Shown here: positions 40,301 to 51,052 of the stretch, piece by piece
Numbering within the stretch: the first letter of the stretch is position 1
Layout of the letters: every line of letters starts with the position of its first letter
Source of the DNA: Sodiomyces alkalinus F11
Lineage: Eukaryota; Ascomycota; Sordariomycetes; Glomerellales; Plectosphaerellaceae
DNA length: 64,000 nucleotides
Assembly (NCBI RefSeq): GCF_003711515.1
Contig: NW_021167096.1
Location: forward strand, 1 to 64,000
Direction of reading: 5' to 3'
Notes under the pieces: generated by a model
Databases searched by the model: none
What the model saw: the letters and a program-made list of their open reading frames with translations, nothing else
What the model was told of the DNA's origin: nothing
Program-made: the position numbers and the translations under genes

Positions 40301-42552
40301 CCTCGGAGGACCAGGGCGGACCCAACAAGCTCAAGGACGACCAGGCCGACAAGACCTCGCGGTGGCTACAGCAGGCGGACATCGCCAACTTTTGTCGCGG
40401 CGAGGAGAGGATCCATCGGTTCTGTTGTGAGATTGACACGTGCATCTCCAAGCTCATCGGAGAATCGATCACGGACGGCCCGGTTCTCTGGTCCAGTGAG
40501 CTGTACCTCAGGGACCGCAAAGCTCTCGAAGGCACCAAGGCCGGGCGGGAGAAGGATCAGGTCTGGCCTCATGGGCCAGGAGGGGACGACGGTGCGAGCG
40601 TGGTGAGCGAGCCGGAGCGGAAGCTCGGTTCGTTCGGCCGGTCCTCGGGCCTCCGCGCGCTTTCCGCGCACAACCTGAGCCAACAGTCGTTTGATTCCGG
40701 CAGCTACCGATACCCCAGGGGGATTGCCGCCCTGTCCGACATTATCGATGGCCAGGACTATTTCGGTGTTTCGTCCCCAGTGCACACGATAGATTCGAGC
40801 TCGACATTTTGGTCGCCATTCCAATCCGCCATCGCTCCCAGCTCGGCAGCATCCAGGGGGCACTCACCGACTACGAGCGTGACCAACCTGTCCTCGTTGC
40901 TCAATCTTCCCTATCAACCCCATCATGTCCCGTCATTGTCCAGCCAGTCGACGACGGGTCGACCTGCCACATCAGCGTCGTCCAATGAGACGGCAGTCTA
41001 CCAACAGCGACTGTCAGAAGACAAGACGCGCTTCTTTAGCGAGTTGAGACAGACATTAACCAGTCTTCTCCTATCCGACTTGGGCCATTTCGTGTTCGCC
41101 GCGGGTTCGGAAACGGATGCGTGGTTCGAGACGCTTGGGCAGGAGTGTATCGAGCGGCGCGATGCCCTAGATCGTCGAGCCAAGGAGGCCAGGGAAGCGA
41201 AGGAGGCGAAGGAGGCGAAGGAAGCCAAAGAAATGTCATCCGCGTCTGTGAAGAGCAGGCCGCCGAAGGCCAGCGGGAAGCTCCGAGTCATCGAGAAAAA
41301 GAAGAGCTTCGGGAACCTACGCAACGCAGGCGAGGCGGACAGGAACTCGGACGTTACGGATGTCGGCAGCAGTCACGGGCGCGATGGTTCGGTGATCAGC
41401 GACACGGCAAGTTCGAACCGCGGGCGCGGTCGTGTCGCGAAGGATAAGGACACGGACGGCGAATTTCCCTACAAACAGGCGTATCAACGACTCCTGCGCA
41501 TGTTCAGCATTCACCCCAATCCTTACGCGAAGATGAACGCTCTATTCGAGCTTGAGCAACTGATCGTGGCGTCCCTCGCAAGTGGAACGAAGCGTGCACG
41601 ACTGGGATGGAAGCGGTCGGACATGAGTTCGGCCGATTCGGATAGGGTAACAACAACAGGTCCCGGGCGCCCCGGCCCGCTCGGGGATGACATCGATAAC
41701 GTCAAAGAGCGTCGCTCACACGCCCTGCAGCAGTCTCCCGCACTTCCTCTTGCGGCGGCGGGCGCACACCAGGCACGTTACGGAGTAGCCGATGCCTCTC
41801 GCTCGGGGGTCGCGTCCGCCACACTTGCCAATAAAGAGGTCGTTACCGAGGTGTTGCGATCACTCTTGCGAGACAAGACCATCCGGCCCAAGACGCTGTT
41901 CCGAGACCTGCAATTTATCGCGGCGTTCGTCAACCCCACCATCCTCGACAAGACGGAAAAGGGGAAGGCCTTCTGGGACACGGGATTAGCGGCGCTGGCT
42001 CTCAAGTCAGAAGTGTGCCAGACGATGCTGGACGTGGCGGACGAGGTACAGAAAGCGTTCAGAACCAGTAAAGGCGCCAAAGACATTCAACCGCAGGACG
42101 CCGACGCCCCCGCTCCGCCGAGCTCTCCCGCGCCGGTCACATCTACGTACACTCTGGCGGATGCGGGCAGGATGTGGACGATCCTAGCCAAGGAGGGAGA
42201 TACGGCAGCTCAGCGGGAGCTCGCGCTCTTTTACTTGATGGACCCTGAGCTCCTCGAGCGCACGACGCTCCCGCTTTCCAAGCCACGCGAGGTGTTCAAG
42301 CAGGCCGTCATGGACAAGTACGGCCGGGGCTCGGGGCAGTCGAGGGGACACAGGTTTTATTCCGGCGACCGGAGTCGGACGAGCGCGAGTGTCGGTCTAC
42401 AGGGTTCGATGCAGGAAGCGGGCGCGGAGGAAGGTGCCACTGTGTGGAACGACCCGTCGCTGATGTGTATCGCCGTCCACTTCTTTCAAGCTGCTGAGCA
42501 GGGAGGTGATGGTCCGGCCACGGCCTTTCTGCGACAGAACGAGCTCGGCTGA
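37309..42552 (+). CDS. Large conserved fungal protein with Sel1-like C-terminus, function unknown
   Basis: Uninterrupted frame of 1747 residues from the ATG at 37309. I do not recognise a named gene. The N-terminal third looks globular and mostly helical (WATALARLITESKANKVHSE, NWFVWKWLFSSFLLHVMIHP, YHVSEYGRQTILKKVALKAQ) and recalls large cortical or GTPase-regulator proteins, but no catalytic motif is visible. The centre is Ser-rich and low-complexity. Residues near 1300 hold a charged KEAREAKEAKEAKEAKE coil. The C-terminus (TYTLADAGRMWTILAKEGD, AQRELALFYLMDPEL, IAVHFFQAAEQGGDGPA) has the pattern of Sel1-like repeats. The same frame is open upstream to 36940 without an ATG, so an upstream exon probably carries the true start. 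Confidence 0.8.
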   Translation: MDRAIHSSTPSPPSPPIDIDAGPVSLAASLIPDLSLYSNSFQTQENEGTTLEELAHLVRLSKYQERKRASTRIRLQRCLISTALSARLTRCGEIARRNLADCFRKDNKAVFAPLYNAIHDVRKSCDELRRYALLEPELDSINCPVPPPPPPDASDVGPDSVVSSVAIAPFLNDVSASARETFLGFLTQIRTNPDYLATRLCSLTTSELNALTTFHHVLEPIESVLPSVHGHGLGRSATGARTQPTGSASGRHGTTQQNAAIERLLSFQRHDPLSALIHTCFANSAGPDSAEDRRRTDVWATALARLITESKANKVHSEHMLIYVLNVWTVMRDWAGITKMEWFLMKILEDGAFLLDRAEDQHGTRFNLSDWTARDSEAADRFYDRAVHELFDIIDDEDATGVPEGLVELGNAILNRIDPKLVDSTRNWFVWKWLFSSFLLHVMIHPESYGMMAGYHVSEYGRQTILKKVALKAQELVVNMTCYKKGISAISPRIQAHVENILNRFRGGKFQKHAAKLLPARSITSLRETVEVHPYLVISPADLVTLVNALFPERRPMSAQSSSMRSVAPSVSGMSGLSQPISMAASRSNYETASVLSTSASSFLSDATTSRETALDDQRAGSPSRYSPPTLDLPGHQRFNNYEDDGYRLRFALRELSATLGMDVMQGSCHPCAERWTVLFISADGNGLSPQMAYDPEDEAEDDENSSTTDTDEEDVEGRPELDKGYHQLRDAILRLVEDFEIPQSIEPEGSRAQFSNRAMGIKRYRSKNKVITTEKTHMASKNPYRRRDAVGQDTESRRVGSPGRHGSNSATMEGKPSNNNNDSADSSSVLITMLAAASSQSQARSDFVSSHMYWKTLQRLKALTSPSLRRDGFAVLLDIFSRGPRDSIRRCASAIEQYDAWLVWLKQSQERHEGLIEAMTKRLRSLRDKMWFVSDVRTSGPYEHSRSICAALKTMGRPRRWGAYQRNNRTPSSARGQGQASNYIHRTETQMMDLLSASEDQGGPNKLKDDQADKTSRWLQQADIANFCRGEERIHRFCCEIDTCISKLIGESITDGPVLWSSELYLRDRKALEGTKAGREKDQVWPHGPGGDDGASVVSEPERKLGSFGRSSGLRALSAHNLSQQSFDSGSYRYPRGIAALSDIIDGQDYFGVSSPVHTIDSSSTFWSPFQSAIAPSSAASRGHSPTTSVTNLSSLLNLPYQPHHVPSLSSQSTTGRPATSASSNETAVYQQRLSEDKTRFFSELRQTLTSLLLSDLGHFVFAAGSETDAWFETLGQECIERRDALDRRAKEAREAKEAKEAKEAKEMSSASVKSRPPKASGKLRVIEKKKSFGNLRNAGEADRNSDVTDVGSSHGRDGSVISDTASSNRGRGRVAKDKDTDGEFPYKQAYQRLLRMFSIHPNPYAKMNALFELEQLIVASLASGTKRARLGWKRSDMSSADSDRVTTTGPGRPGPLGDDIDNVKERRSHALQQSPALPLAAAGAHQARYGVADASRSGVASATLANKEVVTEVLRSLLRDKTIRPKTLFRDLQFIAAFVNPTILDKTEKGKAFWDTGLAALALKSEVCQTMLDVADEVQKAFRTSKGAKDIQPQDADAPAPPSSPAPVTSTYTLADAGRMWTILAKEGDTAAQRELALFYLMDPELLERTTLPLSKPREVFKQAVMDKYGRGSGQSRGHRFYSGDRSRTSASVGLQGSMQEAGAEEGATVWNDPSLMCIAVHFFQAAEQGGDGPATAFLRQNELG

Positions 42553-42915
42553 ATTCAACGCGTCTTTTTCTTTGTACAAGGTCCTTGTTTGTACATGTAA
42601 GGGGAACATGGACTCTGGGGATCTTGAGGGCCATGATATTTTTTTTTTCTTGCTTTAGGCATGTTCTTGAGTGTTGGGCATTGGTTTTGAGGACGCGTCT
42701 GAAGGATATTCTGTATTTCGGGTTTCTGATATTGTTGATGGAGGATATACCACTTTGAGCTTACTTTTGTTTCGTTACATACCCTGGAAGCATTCGTATA
42801 TTACTTGATCTACGGGAGGGAATGATAGACATAAAATGTACTGCTCATTCTTGTGTATCTCGGCCTCCTGCTTTTGAAAACAACGATATACGCGTCGTAT
42901 GGATGTTGTTTATTA
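42553..42915. other. 3' flank of the large gene
   Basis: About 360 bp of T-rich sequence consistent with a 3' untranslated region. Nothing else seen. Confidence 0.4.
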
Positions 42916-43003
42916 TAAGGAAGAATCTCCCGCCCCTCTAGCAGAGGGTAGAAAGCTAAATACAGTAACCCCGCTCTAGGGCGGGTTACGTAACCCGCCC
43001 ATC
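42916..43003 (+). repeat. 88-bp dispersed repeat, copy B
   Basis: Second copy of the unit at 15156-15243. It holds a perfect 22-bp palindrome, GGGCGGGTTACGTAACCCGCCC (42980-43001), and a second inverted pair formed by CAGTAACCCCGC and GCGGGTTACG. It lies 137 bp upstream of the tRNA-Tyr gene, in the 3' flank of the large gene. Confidence 0.8.
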
Positions 43004-43140
43004 ACTTTGCCGTTTGTTCGTTTGCTGTATCATGTGCTGGAAGCGAAACCGGAGTGTGGATGGAGGGGCATTTGTGGCGCTGGGACTATGACTCAGCGTG
43101 GCGTATAGGAAATGATAGCGAAGCCGGAGTCAATCAAGTC

Positions 43141-43232
43141 CTCCGAATGGTGTAGTTGGTTTATCACGTCGCACTGTAATTGTGCCCTATGCATCCATGC
43201 GAAGGTCCCTAGTTCGATTCTGGGTTCGGAGA
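43141..43232 (+). tRNA. tRNA-Tyr (GTA) with 17-nt intron
   Basis: Acceptor stem CTCCGAA (43141-43147) pairs with TTCGGAG (43225-43231), discriminator A at 43232. Anticodon stem TCGCA (43169-43173) pairs with TGCGA (43198-43202). Anticodon GTA lies at 43176-43178 and the intron, 43180-43196, follows position 37 as in all intron-bearing nuclear tRNA-Tyr genes. T arm CCTAG-TTCGATT-CTGGG. Mature length is 75 nt. A run of T from 43234 is the Pol III terminator. It sits between convergent protein genes. Confidence 0.93.
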
Positions 43233-43233
43233 C

Positions 43234-43247
43234 TTTTTTTTTTTTTC
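43234..43247 (+). terminator. Pol III oligo-T terminator of tRNA-Tyr
   Basis: More than ten consecutive T residues begin two bases after the tRNA discriminator base, far beyond the four or five that Pol III needs. Confidence 0.85.
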
Positions 43248-43935
43248 GTTCTTTTGTTCCTCTGTTCTTTTTTCTTCTCTTTTCTTTCTTCTCTTGATTT
43301 CCTTCTTCTTTGCCACTCGACTCTGCTTCCAATGATTCACTTGTATCTCTTTGTACTCTGTAAACATCGTCACAATGTCCGAGTCTATTGCCCAAGATTA
43401 ATTCGGTCTCTAGACAGAATTGTTTTAAAACGAAAAGATCTAAAGCAGACTCGTCTCGTCTCGTGCCCATGCCAACAGTCCGTCCCATGTGAGCGTTGAG
43501 CTCTTCCAGTTCCCTCTACTGTAGAGATTGGCTACCAACCCAGAAAAAAAGAAGCAACACCGAAATACAGAGAAAGCCGCCCCAAATAAACCCCGACCCG
43601 ACCCAAATGTTGAAAATGAGGGTACTACGCTCTGACTGTAAACGCCATTGGGGAAATGCGACAATGAGAATAAAGAAAAAGGACCCAATTCGTGCGACAG
43701 CATTCGGCATGCGTGTGCTGTGTTACGCTGTGTGACTGTGTTGTGTCGTGTTACTGACTGCCCGTGTTGCGTCGTGTTACTGTATTTGCCGCCAAGGGGA
43801 CGTCTGACAAATAAGTCGCATCCCCGCATTGTACGGCTCTAGTGTATTGCGCTCCTTCACCGGCGGAAAAAAAGACCGGAGTAAAGAAAGAGAAAAAAAG
43901 GGGACCGGAGTTGCAAGGCTGAGTGAGCGGCTCAA
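43248..43935. other. Spacer between tRNA-Tyr and GTP cyclohydrolase gene
   Basis: Just under 700 bp. T-rich then mixed, with a repetitive GTGTTGTGTCGTGTTACTG motif around 43736-43785. No gene recognised. Confidence 0.4.
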
Positions 43936-45172
43936 TCAATTCTTGAGCCCGACAAGACTGAGAAACTCGTTCCGGGTCTTGGACTTGCGCTCGAAACAGC
44001 CGAGGACGCAGCTGGTGATGGTGGTGGCGGTGGTTTTCTGGACGCCGCGCATGACCATGCAGAGGTGGCTCGACTCCATGACGACGGCGACGCCCTGGGG
44101 CTTGAGGATCTCCATGATGGCGTTGGCGACCTCTTTGGTGAGGCGTTCCTGGATTTGGAAGCGGCGGCTGAACATTTCGGCTATCCGGGGGAGTTTGGAG
44201 ATGCCGATGACTTGGTTTTTGGGGATGTAGGCGATGTGCATCTGTTTTGATTTCCTTTCGTTAGTAAAGGGGGTGGTTTTTTTATTTCTTTTCTTGTAGT
44301 CCTCCTTTCCTGATACTAACGGAGGACGGGGGGGATGATGGTTTACCTTGCCCGTGAACGGCACGAGATGATGCTCGCATAGTGAAAAGATGTCGATGCC
44401 TTTGACAATGACCATCTCCGAGTGGCCTTCCTCGAAAATGGCGCCGTTGACGACGTCGCGGACGTTCTGCTGGTATCCCTCGGTGAAGAAGAGCATGGCT
44501 TCCGCGTAGCGTCGGGGGGTGTCTAGGATGCCCGGGCGCTCGACGTCTTCGCCCACGCATTCGAGGATGGTGCGTACGGCACCTTCGATCTTTTTCTGGC
44601 GCTCTGCCTTTTGTTCGTCCGTCTCCTCTAGGCGCTCGCGAGTTCCGCGGCCTGCGCAAGTGTCTTGTTAGACTGGGGGGGGAGGGGGGCCGGGGGAAGC
44701 AAAGAGAGAAAGACGGGGAGACGGGGGCCCACGTACTTGGGCGACTAAGACCGTCAAAGTCAATGTAGGGACTGAGGGACCGTGTCAGCTTGCCATTGTT
44801 GGCGTCGGTATCGGCATCGGCATCGGCATCGGCATGGCCATGAGCATCAGCACCGGCATCAGCATCGACGCGCGGTCGTTTGGTAGGCTTGGTGGTGAAA
44901 TCACGCGGGTCCCGAGCCGGCTGGGTCAAGCTCGGGCGCCTGGTTGAGAGTGCGGCCGATACGTTCACTTTGGTTCCGTTGACGGTGGTGCGACTGCGAC
45001 TGGACTCCTCGCGGTGCTTCCTCTTCCTGGAACCCTTCTTGCTCGATTGACTCGCCGTACTCACGCTGTCGGCGTCACTGGAAATGTTGGAGGAGCCATT
45101 GAGGTGGCTCTGGCCGCCATTGCGATTGCGCTTGCTGCGCTTTTCGGACGCTCGGACTTCTGAACCACCCAT
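43936..45172 (-). CDS. FOL2: GTP cyclohydrolase I
   Basis: Converts GTP to dihydroneopterin triphosphate, the first step to folate and tetrahydrobiopterin; cytosolic homodecamer. Exons 45172-44737, 44651-44347 and 44241-43936; 348 residues. Introns start GTACGT and GTAAAC and end GCAG and ACAG. The catalytic half carries [14 protein letters not shown] with Cys237 and His240 and, 71 residues later as in other family members, Cys308 in [10 protein letters not shown]: the zinc ligands. The first 145 residues are a basic, low-complexity extension with [11 protein letters not shown] (a possible nuclear signal) and a DADADADAD run coded by a GGCATC repeat at about 44805-44870. Such an N-terminal extension is common in fungi and is not needed for catalysis. 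The start ATG is the first in frame after a pyrimidine-rich leader. Confidence 0.95.
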
Positions 45173-45829
45173 TCTGAGTGAGGCGATATAGGTGATCAGG
45201 AAAAAAAGAGTGCTAGAAAAGAGAAGGGGAAAACACAAGATGAGAGAGAAAGATGAAGGTCGGGTGGCATTGATCTGCTTGGTACTTGAGGGGTTTTGAT
45301 CCTAATTCGGAACTCCAGTCCAGGTCCGAGTCGGAGCTGTCCGTACTTAATAACCAAAAAAAGAAAGAAAATAGTGGTCGGTTATAAGCGGAGCGAGGGG
45401 GCGATATCATATCCGACTTCTCAACGCTTATCTTATCTTAGTGTAAGTGGTCCCACGTTTTGACGTGAAGCAAGGTCGGCTACAGCTTTATGATCACTTG
45501 TATCACGTGACCTGATTGGCCTTTTTCAGAAGCATACCTAAGTACGGAGTACGTACCTATACCTACTAAATGTATCAGTACAGAGGTACGTACCAACACG
45601 GGCAATCGCCAAACGGTCCAGGGATTCACGTCTCTCGCTCGCTCTTCACGACTTCAACTTCAACAACAGAAACGCCATCTCCCAAAACTCGTGCCTTCCC
45701 GACTTCCTGGCTCCCTCCCTCCCTTCATCCAACTCTTTGCGGTTCTATCTTTTTTGCTTTTAGTACCAACGACCAGAAACCGTCTAGATACATCGTTGTA
45801 GACTCTTATTATCCGCCTCAATTCCCACC
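45173..45829. other. Divergent promoter, GTP cyclohydrolase I / TAF11
   Basis: About 650 bp shared by two outward-facing genes. It contains TACGGAGTACGTACC at 45543 and TACCTATACC-type words. No coding sequence. Confidence 0.5.
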
Positions 45830-46916
45830 ATGGCTTCTCCTCCATACGCTCAATCGTCAAGTGCCCTCTCACCATCATATTCTTCGCAGTCACAGCTTCC
45901 CATGGGTAGTAAGAAGCGTCCTTCCGAGGGCGGCCCACAACCCTCCATCAAGCGACGTAAGGCCTCGACTCTCTCCGTCGCCTCAGCCACATCCGCCCAC
46001 CCACTCCGCCAAACCTCGTTCCCCCCGGAAGCTCGGTCGCCGCTTGCACGATCACCCTCCGTCGACACCACAAGCCACGTGAGCGGCAGCCAGGTCAGCG
46101 CGGCCGCCGGGCCTCAAAAGAAGAAGCGCGGTCGGAAGCCTAAGAACCACGCCGCCGCCAACGGGGGCAGCCGCGCGGGGACGCCGTCCGTGGCCAGCGG
46201 GCGGGCGGGGACCACGGTCAGCGGCGCGGGCACGGCGGCGGACGGACAGAACGGCGAGGACGGCGGCGGCGTCGACGATGACGACGACAACGATCCCCAG
46301 ATGGGCCTGGTCGGCGGGGATGCCAGGACGCAAGAACAAAAACAGGAAGAGATCCGCATGCGGGCCATGTTGGTCGAGGCGCTCGATCCGGACCAGATGG
46401 ATCGCTACGAGCTTTGGCGCGCTGGCAAGCTCACCGAGTCTGTCGTCAAGCGGGTACGATACGATACCTCCATTCTCTATTGCCCCTCTTAGTCTTCAAA
46501 GCTTTGCTCTAACGCCGTTTCTTTTCTTCTAGGTCGTCAACGCCACTGTCTCCCAATCCGTCCCTCCAACAGTAACTCTCGCCATGAAGTCGGTAGCCAA
46601 ATTCTTCGTCGGCGACATCATCGAAAAGGCCGTCGAGATACAGTACGAGTGGATGCACACCACGGCCGAGAAGCAATCGGACGAGCCGTTCCCGCCGCAG
46701 GAGACGGACAAGGACGTCAAGGGGGACCTCAACCGGCTGGGCGAGCAGGACAAGCGCGGGCCTCTCCGGCCCGATCACCTGCGCGAGGCGTGGCGGAGGT
46801 ACAAGGCCGCTGCCGAGGGCGGGTTTGTCGGTACTCAGGGCCTATGGCACGAGCAGCAGCATGATGGGGCGGAGCGCTTCCCTGTGCGGACTGGCGGTCG
46901 GCGGATCTTCAGGTGA
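45830..46916 (+). CDS. TAF11: TAF11, transcription initiation factor TFIID subunit
   Basis: TAF11 pairs with TAF13 through histone folds in TFIID and contacts TBP. Exon 1 45830-46453, intron 46454-46532 (GTACGA; CTAAC branch; CTAG), exon 2 46533-46916; 335 residues. The start ATG has CCACCATGG context. Residues 1-170 are a disordered, basic then Gly/Asp-rich tail with an AT-hook-like KKKRGRKPK. The histone fold runs from about 175 to the C-terminal region: RAMLVEALDPDQMDRYELWR, VVNATVSQSVPPTVTLAMKS, VAKFFVGDIIEKAVEIQYEW, then LRPDHLREAWRRYK. The intron falls between the first helix and the rest of the fold. Family assignment is secure from the fold core. Confidence 0.93.
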
Positions 46917-47790
46917 AAGAGGAGAGGGGGGGGGGGGCTCGTTTTCTCAGGGACAACTCCTCCTTCCCAGATTCCTCGGATCCTGCGAACTGTTCGGAGA
47001 GAAAGGGGGAGGGAGAGTTCGGAGATTTTGAGAATACCAGGGAGCTGGCTCCTTTGCTTCGACCACTTCACGATGCTCGCACAACCACATACGAAAGGAA
47101 GCGTGGCACGGATTAATTGTACGAATATAATACCCTTCTATTCATTCGTTGGGGCGTTCCAGTCAGTCGGACAAGGATGGCATGGAGCATATGGTATTTG
47201 ATCCCTCTTCAACTCGCCCTGGATCAGCCTTGTACTACGCCGTCGTCTGCCGCGATGAGTCTTAGCATCGACATCAACGTGGCTATGGCCAGAGCTTGGC
47301 GCAGGAGTGCCAAAGCGACCAAACTCGGACAATCTTTACACGTGGTCCGTCCCTCTCGCTTAAGCTGTCATGGCCTGACCATCCAGGTAGTACGGTGGTC
47401 TGCTGGGCTGCTGGGCTGCCGAGAATGCTCAATATTGTTTGCAATATTGATGCTGACAAGGCGTGACTGAGGTGACACGGTGAGCAAACAGCAGCCCTAG
47501 ACTTCCCGTCTTGACGTCTCACTAGTCGGGCAATGTCATCCAAGCTTCCCTGGCTGGAGGAGCCCCCCTGGGTGTACTGGTAGTTGCCACGTTCGTCCAG
47601 AGGTAAAGAGGGATGCGTTCCCCTCTTAGATCCCTGATTGCCAAAACATGGTCCGAAGGAATCTATAAGAGCCCCTCTGGCCACCTTTCAGGGGTCGTCG
47701 AGATTGCCATACCGACTAGGCCAGTAAACCCTACAAGTGAACCCTAATTTACCCAATACCCTGGCTACGTATGTGGTATACTAAGCCAAC
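46917..47790. other. Intergenic, nothing recognised
   Basis: About 870 bp. Begins with a G10 run just after the TAF11 stop, otherwise ordinary sequence. Confidence 0.4.
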
Positions 47791-48372
47791 ATGCGCCAGC
47801 TTCAGCACCTCTTCCTTCACATGATCGTGGCCACAACCATGCTGCACAGCGTCACCCTCGCGGCGCCCCCGCCCGAACCCGAAGCGAAACGAGCCGTGGA
47901 CGTCGTATCCCGCGTACTCTACCGGCTCAACTCGCGCCTAGACACGCTCAGCCACTTCACCGCCATCTTCCGACACGACAGCAGCGCAGAGCAGTACCAC
48001 ATCCGCCAATACTCGGAAGCCCTGATCCACGAACTGCAGCACGGGACCGAGATGGTCCGAGGCGAGGCGAGAGGCGGCCTCTCCCGCCAAGACGTGTCGC
48101 AACTGGGAGACAAGATCGAGGTGCTGCGGAACAACTGTACCGCCTTGACCGTATGCCTTTTGGGGAAGAGGGCCGAGTTCGAAAAGCGGGACATGTGTGA
48201 TGAGGTTCGTGGCCGCATGGATATGGTTAAGTACGAGGCCCGGGGGTTGATAGGGGAGCTCATTGACCGGTGGCCTCAGGAGATGAGGTGGCATGCGGAG
48301 GCGATAGCTACTGCTGTTTCTGGTCCTTTGAGCGAGGTCGAGAAGGCGTATGCGGTGGGAAAGGTGTGTTGA
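47791..48372 (+). CDS. Small secreted protein, function unknown
   Basis: 193 residues, single exon. A hydrophobic signal peptide (about 1-24, cleavage likely near LAAPPP) is followed by a KR pair at 33-34 that could be a Kex2-type site. The rest is predicted helical with four Cys (CTALTVC, DMCDEV and the last residue). The spacing of helices recalls hydrophobic-surface-binding (HsbA-like) secreted proteins, but no signature is clear, so I leave it unnamed. It lies next to the beta-galactosidase relic and ends 60-180 bp from it. Real coding is supported by the signal peptide and uninterrupted frame. Confidence 0.65.
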   Translation: MRQLQHLFLHMIVATTMLHSVTLAAPPPEPEAKRAVDVVSRVLYRLNSRLDTLSHFTAIFRHDSSAEQYHIRQYSEALIHELQHGTEMVRGEARGGLSRQDVSQLGDKIEVLRNNCTALTVCLLGKRAEFEKRDMCDEVRGRMDMVKYEARGLIGELIDRWPQEMRWHAEAIATAVSGPLSEVEKAYAVGKVC

Positions 48373-48429
48373 TCGCAGTAAAGGTTGGAAAAACTGGTAA
48401 CCTGAGGATGGTGATTTTGAATTAGAGGG

Positions 48430-50079
<1,650 letters not shown>

Positions 50080-50510
50080 CGTCCAAGGCGGTGTCACTGT
50101 AGGGAAGTGGGGGAGGTGGGAAAGTGGAGAAGCGGGGCAGCGGGGAAATGTCACTACTCCCCGCCGACTCCGCTAACTAAGCGTTGGCGGTCGCTGTAGG
50201 AAATAACTTAGGTAATTAGCTACCGGCAGTTAGGAGTCCCTAGAACCAGGGGACTAATCATTAACGCCCTCTTCCACGCCCTCTTCTACGTCACGATATT
50301 TAGAGCACGTCGCCCTGCCTCTAGAAGGTAGGGGAGGGTGGGGTTGGGGGGGGGCATAAGCCGTTATGAACTTATAAGCTAATAGGTATGTCCATGATCT
50401 GTGAATAGCCTCACTTTTCGGCAGCTACTGACAGGGGTAGGTATATCAATTCAATCAATTAATTGACAATCAATCAACTACACGGCGCCCAAAGTGTCAG
50501 TCAGTCAATT
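50080..50510. other. Former divergent promoter of the lost galactoside gene pair
   Basis: About 430 bp between the beta-galactosidase relic (-) and the permease relic (+). No regulatory motif can be named with confidence. Confidence 0.4.
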
Positions 50511-50830
50511 TTATACCCTCAAATTGATTTGATTGCTCGAATAGCAACGCTGCCCGTCTGGTTGCAGATGGTCACCTCGGGCATCGTTGCTCTGGGCGCC
50601 TTTCTTATCCCCGAGTCCCCGCGCTGGCTCATAGCTAATGACAAGCACGACCGCGCCGCCCAGGCCCCAGGTCCTTGCTAAGTACCACGGCGAAGGCGAC
50701 GTGGATCATCATCTGTGGGACTACCATGAGCTGTGGCATACGCACTCCGCCCATCGCCGTCTAATTTGTATCATCGGTATGGCTTGCTTTGGCCAGATCT
50801 CGGGCAACAGTCTCTCCTCGTACTGTAAGT
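50511..50830 (+). pseudogene. MFS sugar (lactose-type) permease relic
   Basis: Fragments in two frames: LPVWLQMVTSGIVALGAFLIPESPRWLIAND (with the PESPRWL sugar-porter motif), then shifted VLAKYHGEGD, and LWDYHELWHTHSA with ICIIGMACFGQISGNSLSSY. These correspond to the central loop and following membrane segment of the fungal lactose/hexose porter family. About fifteen residues are missing between GEGD and the YHELW block. Both ends of the protein are absent. Confidence 0.8.
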
Positions 50831-51052
50831 AGTCTTGTCGTCCCTGTCGTTCAATGTAAAATGCGGGTTTACGACGTACGGACACTCCGAAACCGGCGTT
50901 GGTCAAATAACGGATACAGCTCGTCATCTCGGCCACCATGTGCGTGATATCCACAGAAGTACATCGTGCGACCCTTCTTATTGTATGCTTGTTATGACGC
51001 GGGAAACAGAAGCCCCGAGCTCGTTACCAACATGACGCCCGTTCTCCCCCCC

